Source of the DNA: Hyphomonadaceae bacterium
Lineage (GTDB): Bacteria > Pseudomonadota > Alphaproteobacteria > Caulobacterales > Aquidulcibacteraceae
Direction: 5' to 3'
Assembly (NCBI GenBank): GCA_016791385.1
Contig: JAEUMR010000047.1
Location: 1 to 64,000 of the forward strand
DNA: 64,000 nucleotides
The first letter of the stretch is position 1, and each line of letters starts with the position of its first letter. Shown piece by piece: positions 34,807-44,551 of the stretch. The notes under the pieces were generated by a model. The model did no database searches, was not told the DNA's origin, and saw only the letters and a list, made by a program, of their open reading frames with translations. The position numbers were made by a program, and so were the translations under genes.

Positions 34807-35864
34807 ATCGCGATCAACGTCTTGCCGCGCTCAACGCCGAACTCGCCAAGCGCATCCTGACGCTCGATGGCTCGATGGGCGCATACCTGCAGGGCTTTGG
34901 CCTCACAGCGGATGATTTCCACGGCGCGCGCTTTGCCGGCCATGCGACGCCGCTCAAAGGCGACAGCGACGTGCTGACACTGACGCGCCCGGAAATCATC
35001 ACCAAGGTGCATGAGGCTTATCTCGGCGCCGGCGTCGACATCATCAGCACCAACACCTTCACGGCGACGCCGATCAGCCAGGCTGAGTACGGCCTTGAAG
35101 CGCTGGCGCGCGAGATGAATGTCGACGGCGCCCGGCTGGCGCGCGCCGCCTGCGACCGCGCCGAGGCCGCCGATGGCAAGCCGCGCGCCGTCGCCGGCTC
35201 GATTGGGCCGACGACGAAGCTGCTGTCGATGTCGCCTGACGTTGGCGATCCGGGGCGGCGCGATGTCGATTTCGACACCATGGCGAAGGGCTACGAGGAG
35301 CAGGTGCTCGGCCTGATCGAGGGCGGCGCCGATCTGCTGCTGATCGAGACCATCACCGACACGTTGAATGCGAAGTCGGCGCTGTGGGGCGCCTGGGAGG
35401 CGTTCGACAAAACCGGCGTCGAGTTGCCGCTCTGGATCAGCGGCACCATCACCGATCGCTCCGGCCGCACGCTGTCGGGGCAGACGGTCGAGGCGTTCTA
35501 CAATTCGCTGCGCCACGCCAAGCTTTGGGCGATCGGATTGAATTGCGCGCTCGGCCCGGCCGATATGCGTGCGTTTCTCGCCGATCTGGCGCGGGTCGCT
35601 GAGTGCGCGGTCAGCGCTTATCCGAACGCCGGTTTGCCCAACGCGATGGGCGGCTATGACGAGACCCCGCACACGATGGAAGCGCACTACGCTGAATGGG
35701 CCCGCGCGGGCCTCATCAACATCGCCGGCGGCTGTTGCGGCACCACGCCCGATCACATCGAACACATGCGTCACGCCGTCGAAGGCATCAAACCGCGCGC
35801 GATCCCGGCGCACGATGCGCGGCTGCGGCTGGCTGGTTTGGAGCCGTTCAATGCGGCGGCTTGA
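34803..35864 (+). CDS. metH: Methionine synthase MetH, N-terminal homocysteine methyltransferase part
   Basis: A 353-residue protein corresponding to the first module of cobalamin-dependent MetH. It is a zinc barrel that activates homocysteine: [16 protein letters not shown] at the start, [19 protein letters not shown], and zinc cysteines in [12 protein letters not shown] and [10 protein letters not shown]. It has no folate, cobalamin or activation modules; these are in the next gene. A two-gene MetH is also known from Caulobacter. The 129-bp gap between the halves is long for such an operon and holds a REP-like element. The two chains must associate for catalysis. Confidence 0.92.
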   Translation: MNRDQRLAALNAELAKRILTLDGSMGAYLQGFGLTADDFHGARFAGHATPLKGDSDVLTLTRPEIITKVHEAYLGAGVDIISTNTFTATPISQAEYGLEALAREMNVDGARLARAACDRAEAADGKPRAVAGSIGPTTKLLSMSPDVGDPGRRDVDFDTMAKGYEEQVLGLIEGGADLLLIETITDTLNAKSALWGAWEAFDKTGVELPLWISGTITDRSGRTLSGQTVEAFYNSLRHAKLWAIGLNCALGPADMRAFLADLARVAECAVSAYPNAGLPNAMGGYDETPHTMEAHYAEWARAGLINIAGGCCGTTPDHIEHMRHAVEGIKPRAIPAHDARLRLAGLEPFNAAA

Positions 35865-35879
35865 GCATGTGCGCAACCT

Positions 35880-35934
35880 CGCCCCCGTGAGGGGGAGAGG
35901 TCGTTCGAACTGTGTTCGAACGGGTGAGGGGGCG
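35880..35934 (+). repeat. REP-like nested inverted repeat between the two metH genes
   Basis: CGCCCCC (35880-35886) pairs with GGGGGCG (35928-35934) as an outer stem. Inside, CGTTCGAAC (35902-35910) and GTTCGAACG (35914-35922) form a perfect 9-bp stem with a 3-base loop. An alternative small hairpin is CCCCC-GTGA-GGGGG (35882-35895). GC-rich elements with a GTGAGGGGG motif are scattered between genes in many alphaproteobacteria. No second full copy is visible here; a partial resemblance lies near 52135-52165. Confidence 0.6.
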
Positions 35935-35993
35935 CGTTTCGGGACGTGGTGCGGCGGCGATGAAGCGCGCAGGCCTGACGCGGGGAAGAAGCA

Positions 35994-38633
35994 ATGAGCA
36001 CCGCCGCCAATCCCTTCGCCAATTTCGTCGTTGTCGGCGAGCGCACCAACGTCACTGGCTCGGCGAAATTCCGCAAGCTGATCGAGGCCGACGATTACGC
36101 CGGCGCGCTCGTCGTCGCGCGGCAGCAGGTCGAGAGCGGCGCCAATGTGCTCGACGTCAACATGGACGCGGCGCTGATCGACGGGCCGGCGGCGATGCGT
36201 CGGTTCTTGAACCTGATCGCGTCAGAACCGGACATCGCCCGCATTCCGCTGATGATCGACAGCTCGAAATGGGAGGTGATCGAAGCGGGGCTCAAGTGCG
36301 CGCAGGGCAAATCCATCGTCAATTCTATCTCGCTCAAGGAGGGGGAGGATAAATTCATCGCGCAAGCCAAGCGTGTGCGCCGCTATGGCGCCGCCGCCGT
36401 GGTGATGGCGTTCGATGAGCAGGGCCAGGCCGATACAACCAAGCGCAAGGTCGAGATCTGCACGCGCGCCTATCACGTGCTGACCGAGAAGGTCGGCTTT
36501 CCGGCCGAGGACATCATCTTCGACCCGAACATTTTCGCGGTCGCCACCGGCATCGAGGAGCATGCCGACTACGCGCTCGCCTTCTTCGAAGCGACGCGCA
36601 TCATCCGCGAGACGCTGCCGCATGTGCATGTCTCGGGCGGGGTTTCGAACGTGTCGTTCTCGTTCCGCGGCAACGAGCCGGTGCGCGAGGCGATGCACGC
36701 CGTGTTTCTCTATCACGCCATCCGCGCCGGCATGGACATGGGCATCGTCAATGCCGGTTCGCTGACGCTCTATGACGATGTCGAGCCGGATCTGCGCGAG
36801 CGTGTCGAGGATGTGCTGCTCAATCGCCGCGCCGACGCGACCGAACGTCTGCTCGAATTCGCCGAGACTGTGAAGGGCGGCAAGCGCAAGGATACGGTCA
36901 AGGATCTGAGTTGGCGCGATAAGCCGGTGAAGGAGCGGCTTGCGCACGCGCTGGTGCATGGCATCAACGAGTTCATTGTCGCCGACACCGAGGAGGCGCG
37001 GCTTGAGGCCGAGCGGCCGCTGCACGTCATTGAGGGACCGCTGATGGACGGCATGTCCATCGTCGGCGATCTGTTCGGCGCTGGCAAAATGTTCCTGCCG
37101 CAGGTGGTGAAGTCGGCGCGGGTGATGAAGCAGGCGGTGGCGCACCTGATTCCGTACATGGAGGAGGAGAAGCAGCGCACCGGCATGGCCGGCAAGTCGA
37201 ACGGCAAGATCGTGATGGCGACCGTGAAGGGCGACGTGCACGACATCGGCAAAAATATCGTCGGCGTGGTGCTGCAATGTAATGGCTACGAGATCGACGA
37301 TCTTGGCGTCATGGTTCCATGCGATCGCATTTTGGAGCGCGCGAAGGAGATCGGCGCCGATGCGATCGGCTTGTCCGGCCTGATCACGCCGAGCCTCGAT
37401 GAAATGGTGTTTGTCGCCAGCGAGATGGAGCGGCAAGGCCTGAAGCTGCCGCTGCTGATCGGCGGCGCCACCACCTCGCGCACGCATACTGCGGTGAAGA
37501 TTGCGCCCGCTTATTCGGGGCCGACGCTTTATGTGGCCGACGCTTCGCGGGCGGTGCCGGTGATGCAGAAACTGCTCGGCGCTGATCGCGATGTTCTGGT
37601 GCGCGAAACGAAGGCCGAATATGATTCCGCGCGCGAGGCGTATTTCGCGGGACAGGACAAGCGTCCGCGCTTGCCGTTGGCGAAGGCGCGCGAGCGGGCG
37701 CCGCAGCTTGAGTACGCGCCGGTGAAGCCGGGCTTTCTCGGCGTGCGCGCGTTCGACAATTTCCCGCTCGCTGAGCTTGTGCCCTACATCGATTGGACGC
37801 CGTTCTTCGCCTCGTGGGACATTGTCGGGCGCTATCCGGCGGTGCTGGAGGACGACATCGTCGGCGAGGCGGCGCGCGGTCTTTATCGCGATGCGCGGGC
37901 GATGCTGGATCAGCTCGTCGCCGAGCGCTGGGTGAAGGCTTCGGGCGTTGTCGGCTTCTGGCCGGCGAGCCGCGATGGCGATGATGTCGTGCTCTGGCGC
38001 GACGAGACGCGCAGCGCCGAGCTGGCGCGGCTGCACACGTTGCGTCAGCAGATGGACAAGGGCGAGGGCAAATCGAACTTTGCACTCGCCGACTATGTCG
38101 CGCTGCAGGGAGATTATGTTGGCGCCTTCGCTGTGACGGCGGGGCTCGGCGAGGAGGATGTGGCGATCCGCTTCAAGCGCGCGAATGACGACTATTCGGC
38201 GATTCTAGCGCAGGCGTTGTGCGATCGCCTGGCCGAGGCGTTCGCCGAAGCGCTGCACGCAAAGGTGCGGCGCGAACTCTGGGGCTACGCCAAGGACGAA
38301 AGCCTCAGCGCCGACGATCTGATCGCCGAGAAATATCGCGGCATCCGCCCCGCGCCCGGCTATCCGGCGCAGCCCGATCACACCGAAAAGCGCACGCTGT
38401 TCGATCTGCTCGGCGCACGCGAGAAGTGCGGCATCGATCTCACCGAGAGTATGGCGATGACGCCGCCGTCTTCGGTGTCGGGGCTCTATTTCGCGCATCC
38501 GCAGGCGGAGTATTTTGGCGTCGGCCGCATCGACCGCGACCAGGTGGCCGATTATGCGCGGCGCAAGGGCTGGGATATGGCGACCGCGGAGCGCTGGCTT
38601 TCGCCGATCCTCGCTTACGATCCACAGCGCTAA
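35994..38633 (+). CDS. metH: Methionine synthase MetH, folate-, cobalamin- and SAM-activation part
   Basis: An 879-residue protein with the remaining MetH modules. The pterin-binding barrel occupies ~1-300 ([39 protein letters not shown]). The cobalamin cap follows, then the Rossmann cobalamin domain with the lower-ligand histidine His416 in [15 protein letters not shown] and [13 protein letters not shown]. The SAM-dependent reactivation domain (~560-879) has [15 protein letters not shown]. Together with the 353-residue upstream protein it makes up complete MetH. It methylates homocysteine using methyl-THF. Its ATG lies 129 bases after the upstream stop, with GGGGAAG before it. Confidence 0.94.
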   Translation: MSTAANPFANFVVVGERTNVTGSAKFRKLIEADDYAGALVVARQQVESGANVLDVNMDAALIDGPAAMRRFLNLIASEPDIARIPLMIDSSKWEVIEAGLKCAQGKSIVNSISLKEGEDKFIAQAKRVRRYGAAAVVMAFDEQGQADTTKRKVEICTRAYHVLTEKVGFPAEDIIFDPNIFAVATGIEEHADYALAFFEATRIIRETLPHVHVSGGVSNVSFSFRGNEPVREAMHAVFLYHAIRAGMDMGIVNAGSLTLYDDVEPDLRERVEDVLLNRRADATERLLEFAETVKGGKRKDTVKDLSWRDKPVKERLAHALVHGINEFIVADTEEARLEAERPLHVIEGPLMDGMSIVGDLFGAGKMFLPQVVKSARVMKQAVAHLIPYMEEEKQRTGMAGKSNGKIVMATVKGDVHDIGKNIVGVVLQCNGYEIDDLGVMVPCDRILERAKEIGADAIGLSGLITPSLDEMVFVASEMERQGLKLPLLIGGATTSRTHTAVKIAPAYSGPTLYVADASRAVPVMQKLLGADRDVLVRETKAEYDSAREAYFAGQDKRPRLPLAKARERAPQLEYAPVKPGFLGVRAFDNFPLAELVPYIDWTPFFASWDIVGRYPAVLEDDIVGEAARGLYRDARAMLDQLVAERWVKASGVVGFWPASRDGDDVVLWRDETRSAELARLHTLRQQMDKGEGKSNFALADYVALQGDYVGAFAVTAGLGEEDVAIRFKRANDDYSAILAQALCDRLAEAFAEALHAKVRRELWGYAKDESLSADDLIAEKYRGIRPAPGYPAQPDHTEKRTLFDLLGAREKCGIDLTESMAMTPPSSVSGLYFAHPQAEYFGVGRIDRDQVADYARRKGWDMATAERWLSPILAYDPQR

Positions 38634-39219
38634 AAGCCGGACAGCGCGCGGCGCTTCCGGGTTTGCGTTTCACTCTGCTCCGATGGGAGCGCGGGGCGCG
38701 CTCCGGCGGAGCGCTCAAAAAGTAGTAGCGTGGGGTTGTGCCGAAGCGCGCCCTCGCGCGGATTGTTGTTCGCCGGCGCGAGCCTGGGGCGTTGCGGTCA
38801 TGCCGGAGGGCCATGCGTTTTGACGGACGGTTGGGTAGCTGATCGCCGCGTTGCCGCTTCGCAGTCGATCTCCGCAAACGCTGGGGGTCCGGACCATGGA
38901 CTTAGCGCCGTGCTCGACGTTCCCGGTCGACGTGCGGCGGGATGCCAACAGGTGCGAACCCGTTCGTCGTTCGCACTTTTCCCGCCGGTGCTCTCGAGTT
39001 TCATCCTCCTCGAAACTGGAGTGATCGGGCGTCGCCGCTTTCACCCTCCATCACGTTCAATCCGCATCTTCTGCGCTGTTTGGCGTTGGTACCGACAACC
39101 TCCCTGCAGAAGACGCGAGCAGTATCGCGCAGCTTTGCGCGGGTCGGATAGATTTTCTGCGCGGCGTTGGCGGGATTGGGGAATTGTCGGCGCGGGTGGG
39201 GGATAGAGGCGGCGGGCGG
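38634..39219. other. 586-bp gene-free region with several inverted repeats
   Basis: I find no convincing gene in this, the only gap above 300 bases. It contains a strong hairpin GGAGCGCG-GGG-CGCGCTCC (38686-38704), possibly ending the met operon. GTGCGAAC (38952-38959) and GTTCGCAC (38969-38976) are followed by TTTT, which resembles an intrinsic terminator and would suit a small RNA read rightward. Smaller repeats are GGTCCGGACC near 38888 and AGTTTC/GAAACT (38997-39002/39012-39017). Overlapping reading frames of 60-160 codons exist in several phases, but none has a ribosome site or recognisable domain. It may hold a noncoding RNA, a REP cluster or a decayed gene. Confidence 0.4.
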
Positions 39220-39831
39220 CTAGCTCGAGGGCGTCCGGAGTAGGAAGTCCACGATCTGATCGGCCCGAACCGTGCTCCTTTTCCTCGTCACAATGGCCGT
39301 GCGCATCGGCGCCAAAGCGAGCAGCGCGTAAAACGTCTCACTTCCAATCGCCGGGTTTGCCGCCCCGGCATCGTGCAGCAGCCGCGCCACGAGCGTTGTT
39401 ATGCGCTCGAACCCGTTTTGATGCAGCCGCGCCGCCAATTCGGGGAATGTGTTCGCCTCCGCGATAACGATCCGATCCATCGCAAGCGAAGCCGGGTCTG
39501 TTGCGGCGGCAAATAATGCTTTCCCAAGCCGGATAAGTTGATCGCGAACCGCGAGTTGAGGATTTATCGCCGCTTCGATTGGCGCGATCATGCGGTCGAT
39601 GTGATCCGCGGCCGCCGCTTCGAACAAGGCCGCCTTGGTGGGGTAGCGCGCATAGATCGTCCGCTTGGATGATCTCGCCCGAGCAGCAATCATGTCCACA
39701 GTCGCCGCCGCGTAGCCGTGCTCAAGGAATTCTCGGCGCGCGCAATCGAGGATATGCGCGTCGAGAAGCGGCTCCTCCGATTTTGGCGGGCGTCCCTGTC
39801 TCGGTGTGCGGCGAGTAGGAGCTTTGGTCAT
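39220..39831 (-). CDS. TetR-family transcriptional regulator
   Basis: A 203-residue TetR repressor. The N-terminal helix-turn-helix is textbook (ILDCARREFLEHGYAAATVDMIAARARSSKRTIYARYPTKAALFEA, ~28-72, quoted here only as landmarks of the fold). The basic N-terminal tail is RRTPRQGRPPKSEE. The C-terminal ligand-binding domain is unique. It is divergent from a cytochrome P450 gene with 77 bp between, containing a perfect palindrome, the usual layout for a TetR repressor controlling itself and the adjacent oxidase. The inducer is probably a hydrophobic compound, but nothing in the sequence names it. Confidence 0.9.
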   Translation of the reverse strand: MTKAPTRRTPRQGRPPKSEEPLLDAHILDCARREFLEHGYAAATVDMIAARARSSKRTIYARYPTKAALFEAAAADHIDRMIAPIEAAINPQLAVRDQLIRLGKALFAAATDPASLAMDRIVIAEANTFPELAARLHQNGFERITTLVARLLHDAGAANPAIGSETFYALLALAPMRTAIVTRKRSTVRADQIVDFLLRTPSS

Positions 39832-39868
39832 CGGAAATACTTGCCAGAACGCCCTTCGTGCGCATATA

Positions 39869-39884
39869 GGTACTATAGAGTACC
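39869..39884. promoter_or_regulatory. Candidate TetR operator between the TetR and P450 genes
   Basis: GGTACT (39869-39874) and AGTACC (39879-39884) make a perfect 6-bp inverted repeat around ATAG, centred 33 bases before the P450 start and 45 bases before the TetR start. Its AT-rich centre could overlap a -10 box on either strand. Position and symmetry fit a TetR dimer site. Confidence 0.62.
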
Positions 39885-39908
39885 GTTAACGGCGCAAGGG
39901 AGATCGCG

Positions 39909-41108
39909 ATGGAAGTGCAGGCACCCAGTCATGTTCCAGCCGAGCGAATCGTCCAATTTGACTACTTCGCCGACCCCGGCATCGCCGACGATCCGCGCGC
40001 AAACTCCCTGCGTCTGCGTGGCGGCCCCAGCCTTGTGTATACGTTGAACAATGGAGGCCATTGGATCGCGACGACGGCGGCGGTCATAAATGACATGCTC
40101 GCGCAGCCCGAGGTGTTCAGCAGTTTTCCCTACCTGATCCCGAAACAGGTCTCGAGCCCAACACCAAGGCCGTTCGCGGAGATCGACGCGCCCGATCACG
40201 GCAAGTATCGCGCGCTCCTGGCGCCCCTCACGAACCCGAAGCTCATTGCGGGGTTTGAGGCAGATGTTCGCAATCTGATGGTGGAGCTGATCGAGGGGGT
40301 CTACGCCAAGGGGGGCTGCGAGTTTCACGTCGAGATCGGACAGAAATTCCCGATCTTCATCATCATGAAGCTGCTTGGTCTGCCGCCGCAGGACCGCGAC
40401 ATGCTGATCGACCTCACGGACAAGGTGATCAACGCCGCTGATCCTGACGTGCGGCGCAAAGCGCGCGATCAGTCCGAGGCCTATGTGACGAGAAAGGTCG
40501 CAGAGCGGCGGGGGGGCGCTGGCGATGATTTGATCTCGGCCATCGTCAACGGTCAGATTGACGGGCGCGCCGTCACCGATGCCGAAGCCATCGCGATGGT
40601 GACCAATCTGGTGCACGGCGGGCTGGACACTGTGCGCGCCAACATGACGTTCATGGCGCATTTTCTGGCCACTCATGATGACCACCGGCGCCAATTGGCG
40701 CGCGATCCGAGTCTCATTCCGAATGCCGTTGACGAATTACTGCGATGGCTCAGCCTGCCGTCGCTTGCCCGATGCGTGAAGCGCGACATTGAGTTTCACG
40801 GGGTTCAGCTCAAGGCAGGCGACCAAATTTTGATGCCGTTCATTCTCGGAAGCTGCGATGAGGCGGTGCATCAGAATGCGCTGGCGGTGGACTTTACCAG
40901 AAAGGACACCAAGAGCCTGACGTTCAGCGGTGGCCCGCACTTCTGTCCGGGACGTGCAATTGCCCGGTTGGAGTTGCGCATCTTCATCGAGGAGTGGATG
41001 GAGCGAATTCCAGAATTCAGGCTGGCGACAGGCAGCAGAGCGGTTGGAACTGGCGGTGTAGTCGCCGGGCTGCGAAACGTTGAACTGAGGTGGGACGTCG
41101 AGCGCTGA
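39909..41108 (+). CDS. Cytochrome P450, P450cam-like
   Basis: A 399-residue soluble bacterial P450. The I-helix reads VHGGLDTVRANM (Asp240-Thr241, the GGLDTV form seen in P450cam/CYP101 relatives). The K-helix ExxR is Glu276-Arg279 (DELLRW). The heme loop FSGGPHFCPGRA has ligand Cys346. P450cam relatives hydroxylate terpenoids or small hydrophobic compounds and need a ferredoxin and reductase, neither of which is encoded nearby. Codon use looks less GC-extreme than in flanking genes, hinting at acquisition. AGGGAG lies 8 bases before the ATG. Regulation by the divergent TetR gene is likely. Confidence 0.93.
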   Translation: MEVQAPSHVPAERIVQFDYFADPGIADDPRANSLRLRGGPSLVYTLNNGGHWIATTAAVINDMLAQPEVFSSFPYLIPKQVSSPTPRPFAEIDAPDHGKYRALLAPLTNPKLIAGFEADVRNLMVELIEGVYAKGGCEFHVEIGQKFPIFIIMKLLGLPPQDRDMLIDLTDKVINAADPDVRRKARDQSEAYVTRKVAERRGGAGDDLISAIVNGQIDGRAVTDAEAIAMVTNLVHGGLDTVRANMTFMAHFLATHDDHRRQLARDPSLIPNAVDELLRWLSLPSLARCVKRDIEFHGVQLKAGDQILMPFILGSCDEAVHQNALAVDFTRKDTKSLTFSGGPHFCPGRAIARLELRIFIEEWMERIPEFRLATGSRAVGTGGVVAGLRNVELRWDVER

Positions 41109-41224
41109 GCGCCGCGCCGGAAAGAGCTGCCGACCGGTGCGCGTTGAGCGGCCTTGACGGCGCGCCTGTGATGACGGGAGGATCACGCGCGCATCGCTGT
41201 TGGCGCCGCACGGAGTTCCCGATC

Positions 41225-41902
41225 GTGAATTACGACGACGTTGTCTTGGGTCGCCGCAGCATTCGCGGTTTCCAGAAAAAGCCGGTGCCGAAGGCGCTCA
41301 TTCGCGAGGTGCTGGCGCTGGCGATGCGCGCGCCGACCTCGCTCAACACACAGCCGTGGCATTTCTACGTCGTCACCGGGGCGCCGCTCGATCGCATCCG
41401 CGCGGGCAATACCGAGCGCAATCTGGCCGGCGTGCCCGACACGCGCGAGTTTCGCCGCGGGCCCGATTACGGGGGCGTGCACCGCGAGCGGCAGATCGAG
41501 ATCGCCAAGCAATTGTTTGCCGCCATGGGCATTGCGCGCGAGGACAAAGAGAAGCGTCAGGACTGGGTGCTGCGCGGCTTTCGCCAGTTCGACGCGCCGG
41601 TGTCGATCGTCATCACCTATGATCGCTCCATCCATGGCGGCGACATCGCGCCATTCGATTGCGGCGGCGTGGCGAATGCGCTGGTGAACGCGGCGTGGTC
41701 GCGCGGGCTGGGCTGTGTGATCAACAGCCAGGGCATCATGCAATCGCCGGTCGTGCGCGAGCACGCGCAGATTCCGGAGGATCAAGTCATCATGACCTGC
41801 GTTGCGATGGGTTGGCCGGATGAGAATTTTCCAGCCAATGCGGTCGTGTCCCGGCGCAAATCCGTGGACGAGGCGGCGGTGTTCGTCGGCTTTGACGACT
41901 AA
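41225..41902 (+). CDS. Nitroreductase-family flavoprotein
   Basis: A 225-residue FMN-dependent nitroreductase-fold enzyme. Flavin-contact segments are VVLGRRSIRGFQKKPVP, LALAMRAPTSLNTQPWHFYVV (the ApSxxNxQPW motif) and VVREHAQIPEDQVIMTCVAMGWPDE. It would reduce nitroaromatics, quinones or enones with NAD(P)H in the cytosol. GTG 41225 was chosen: the protein then opens at the conserved VNYDDVVLGRRSIR, with ACGGAG upstream. The preceding open codons are Arg-rich and non-homologous. It follows the P450 by ~115 bases and could belong to the same detoxification cluster. Confidence 0.9.
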   Translation: MNYDDVVLGRRSIRGFQKKPVPKALIREVLALAMRAPTSLNTQPWHFYVVTGAPLDRIRAGNTERNLAGVPDTREFRRGPDYGGVHRERQIEIAKQLFAAMGIAREDKEKRQDWVLRGFRQFDAPVSIVITYDRSIHGGDIAPFDCGGVANALVNAAWSRGLGCVINSQGIMQSPVVREHAQIPEDQVIMTCVAMGWPDENFPANAVVSRRKSVDEAAVFVGFDD

Positions 41903-41983
41903 GCCGGAGCGCGGTGCTTGGCGGCGCGGGTGCGCCATGCCAAAGCAATGGTGACGCGCGGGCGCGTTGGGGGAAACAGAGCA

Positions 41984-42391
41984 ATGCAGCAATTCACTTG
42001 GACGGCGCTGGTCACGCTCATTGCGCTGATCGTGTATTTCATCATGGCGGCGGCGGTTGGCCGCGCGCGGGTGAAGTACAACGTGCCGGCGCCGGCGACG
42101 GCTGGCGATCCCGTATTCGAGCGCTACTTCCGCGTGCACATGAACACGCTCGAATGGCTGCCGATTTTTCTGCCCTCGCTGTGGCTGTTCGCCGCCTATC
42201 GCGGCGATCAGCTGGCTGCAGCGATCGGCGGGGTGTGGATCGTGGGCCGGCTGCTCTACATGGCGCTTTATGTGCGCGATCCGAAACTGCGCAGCGCGGG
42301 TTTCGGTCTGCAGGCGCTGGCGGCGCTCTGGCTTCTGGTCGGCGCGCTCGTCAGTGTGGTGCAGAGCTTGGTCGCGGCCAGCGCGCTCTGA
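41984..42391 (+). CDS. MAPEG-family membrane protein
   Basis: A 135-residue integral membrane protein with four hydrophobic helices (TALVTLIALIVYFIMAAAVG near the N-terminus; WLPIFLPSLWLFAAY; IGGVWIVGRLLYMALYV; ALAALWLLVGALVSVV). It has the MAPEG signature region FERYFRVHMNTLEWLPIFLP. Relatives are microsomal glutathione S-transferases and related eicosanoid or detoxification enzymes. The bacterial forms may conjugate glutathione to lipophilic electrophiles. ATG 41984 places helix 1 correctly; the longer in-frame extension is basic and unlike the family. It is adjacent to the nitroreductase. Confidence 0.88.
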   Translation: MQQFTWTALVTLIALIVYFIMAAAVGRARVKYNVPAPATAGDPVFERYFRVHMNTLEWLPIFLPSLWLFAAYRGDQLAAAIGGVWIVGRLLYMALYVRDPKLRSAGFGLQALAALWLLVGALVSVVQSLVAASAL

Positions 42392-42544
42392 CGGCCGGTT
42401 GACCATTAAGGTCTCGCGAGCCGCGTGAGCGCTGCGCCAGTCTGACATCGAACAGGCGTTTAACCATGCACTGTGTGGGGCGGCGATGGTGTAAGGTTGC
42501 GCTGCAACAGCGCTGCCGGTGAGAATGTGACTGCTAGTCTAACC

Positions 42545-44491
42545 ATGTCGCCGGCGGCGTCTCGCCCTGCGGTTGCGCACGCGGGCGCCAAGGGCATTCG
42601 CCTCGACATTCAGGGCTTGCGCGCGATCGCCGTCGTCGCGGTGCTGATCTATCACTTCGCGCCGGCGCTGCTGCCCGGGGGCTATGCTGGCGTCGACGTG
42701 TTCTTCGTCATCTCCGGCTATCTGATCGGCGGCATCCTGCTCGGCGAGATCGACGAGGGACGTTTCTCGCTGCGGCGCTTCTACGAGCGGCGGGTGAAGC
42801 GGCTGTTTCCGGCCTTGTTCACGATGCTGGCGACGGTGCTGCTTCTCGGCGCGCTGCTGCTGTCGCCGAGTGAGTACGCCGAACTTGGGCGCACGGTCGC
42901 GTCCACCGTCTTCTTCCTGTCGAACATGACGTTTCTGGGGATGACGGGGTATTTCGAGACGGATGCGCAATACCGGCCGCTGATCCACACTTGGTCGCTG
43001 GCGGTCGAAGAGCAATTCTATCTGCTGTTTCCGCTCTTCCTGTTTGTGTGCGCGAAATTCTTGCGCAAGCGGTTGCGGCTGATCCTTGCGCTTGGCGCGC
43101 TGGCGTCGCTGGGGCTGTGCGAATTCGTTCTGCACAAGCGGCCGGACTTCGCTTTTTTCGTTGCGCCCTTGCGCGGCTACGAATTGCTGATTGGCGCGGC
43201 GATTGCGGGGCTGTCGTTCCCCGCCTGGCCGCGCTGGGTGCGCGATGCGATGTCGCTCGCCGGTCTTGCCGTGATCATCGGCTCGCTTTTCTTATTGAAC
43301 GACGCGACGCTGTTTCCGGGTCTTGCCGCTGCGGTTCCGTGCCTTGGCACGGCAATGATGCTGTTTGCAGGCGCAGGGGCCGACAGCGTTGGCGGGCGCT
43401 TGATCAGCGGCCCGGTGTTCGCCCTGTTCGGCGCCATCTCCTATTCGCTTTATCTTTGGCACCAGCCTCTCTTGGTGTTCACCAAGGAAGTGCTGCTGCA
43501 AGAGCCTGAAGGGCTGGAGTTGGCCGTCTCCGCGGCTTTGTCCGTTGCTGTCGCCTATGCGTCGTGGCGCTTCATCGAACGGCCGGCGTTACAGGCCGAT
43601 ACAGCCCGCCTGCCGGTGCTGAGCATTGCCGCGGCGGGGATGGTGTTGCTCGCCGGCGCTGGCTGGCTGGTGTCGCGCGCGGATGGCTTCCCCGCGCGCT
43701 ATTCGCCAGCCGCGCAGGCGATGCTGGAAGGGCGTGAGAATTACAGCCCGAAGCGCTGGGAGTGCCATAACTTCGTCCGGGGCGTTGAACCCTACGAAGG
43801 GACCTGCGTGTTCGGCGATGAAAACGCAACGCCGGATCTTGCAGTGTGGGCGGACTCGCATGGCGTTGAGTTCGCGTATGCCTTGGGCGAGCGCTTGCAG
43901 CCGATGCAGCGCTCGCTGCTGGCGCTCACGGCCTCGGGGTGTCCGCCTGCGAGCGGCTTCCGCAGTCCGCGCCAGCGGCTGTGCAGAGCCCAGAACGACG
44001 TCAACCTTGCCGCTCTCGCCGCCGATGCGCGGATTCATACTGTGATCCTCGTGGCGAACTATATCGAGTATCCGCGCGCGGTATGGCCCGATCTTTATCG
44101 CGGCATGGACGCTTCCATCGCCGCGCTGCGCGCAGCCGGTAAACAGGTCGTCGTGATCGGGCAGATTCCCGATCTCGATATCGATCCGCCGGGCGCGCTG
44201 GCGGCGATCGTCCAGCGCGGCGGCGATCCGCTCGCCTATGGCTTGCCGCGCGCGGACTATGAGCGCGAAAGCGCTGGCGCGCAGGCCTGGTTGCGTGAGG
44301 CAGGGCGTCAGCCGGGGGTGAGCACGTTCGAGCCCGCGCCGGCCCTGTGCGATCAGACGCTCTGTCCGGCTATGACCGCAGGCGAGCCGTCACGCTATTT
44401 CAACGCCGACCATGTGAGCATGACCGGCGCGCGGCTGCTGGTGAACGCCCTGCCGGAAGAGCTGATCGCCGCGCCCGCCCCGGCGCCGTAG
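42545..44491 (+). CDS. Acyltransferase 3 (OafA-like) with C-terminal SGNH domain
   Basis: A 648-residue integral membrane O-acyltransferase. The N-terminal ~370 residues carry about ten helices and the family motifs RLDIQGLRAIAVVAVLIYHF (catalytic His) and PGGYAGVDVFFVISGYLIGG. RRFYERRVKRLFPAL and IHTWSLAVEEQFYLLFPLF follow. The C-terminal ~230 residues form a periplasmic SGNH hydrolase-like domain with ADSHGVEFAYAL (block I, nucleophile Ser) and NADHVSMTGARLL (block V, Asp-x-x-His type). Such fusions O-acetylate surface glycans or peptidoglycan. ATG 42545 was chosen; the GTG at 42473 would add 24 non-family residues. No polysaccharide cluster is adjacent. Confidence 0.88.
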   Translation: MSPAASRPAVAHAGAKGIRLDIQGLRAIAVVAVLIYHFAPALLPGGYAGVDVFFVISGYLIGGILLGEIDEGRFSLRRFYERRVKRLFPALFTMLATVLLLGALLLSPSEYAELGRTVASTVFFLSNMTFLGMTGYFETDAQYRPLIHTWSLAVEEQFYLLFPLFLFVCAKFLRKRLRLILALGALASLGLCEFVLHKRPDFAFFVAPLRGYELLIGAAIAGLSFPAWPRWVRDAMSLAGLAVIIGSLFLLNDATLFPGLAAAVPCLGTAMMLFAGAGADSVGGRLISGPVFALFGAISYSLYLWHQPLLVFTKEVLLQEPEGLELAVSAALSVAVAYASWRFIERPALQADTARLPVLSIAAAGMVLLAGAGWLVSRADGFPARYSPAAQAMLEGRENYSPKRWECHNFVRGVEPYEGTCVFGDENATPDLAVWADSHGVEFAYALGERLQPMQRSLLALTASGCPPASGFRSPRQRLCRAQNDVNLAALAADARIHTVILVANYIEYPRAVWPDLYRGMDASIAALRAAGKQVVVIGQIPDLDIDPPGALAAIVQRGGDPLAYGLPRADYERESAGAQAWLREAGRQPGVSTFEPAPALCDQTLCPAMTAGEPSRYFNADHVSMTGARLLVNALPEELIAAPAPAP

Positions 44492-44551
44492 CCGTTCGTC
44501 CGCCGCCGACGCGGCGCCCGTCGCATCCGGGGTGGCCCTCGGCGGCGCTAG

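Noticed and set aside
35904..35918. GTTC-N7-GTTC match to the alphaproteobacterial LexA box between the metH halves
   Set aside because: The match is produced by the arms of a GTTCGAAC-type hairpin inside a REP-like element, far from any promoter or SOS gene. It is most likely coincidental.
38730..39206. Open frames of 60-158 codons in the gap after metH
   Set aside because: They overlap each other in different phases, have no ribosome-binding site, and show Arg/Ser/Cys-rich composition without any recognisable domain. The region is better described as noncoding until compared with relatives.
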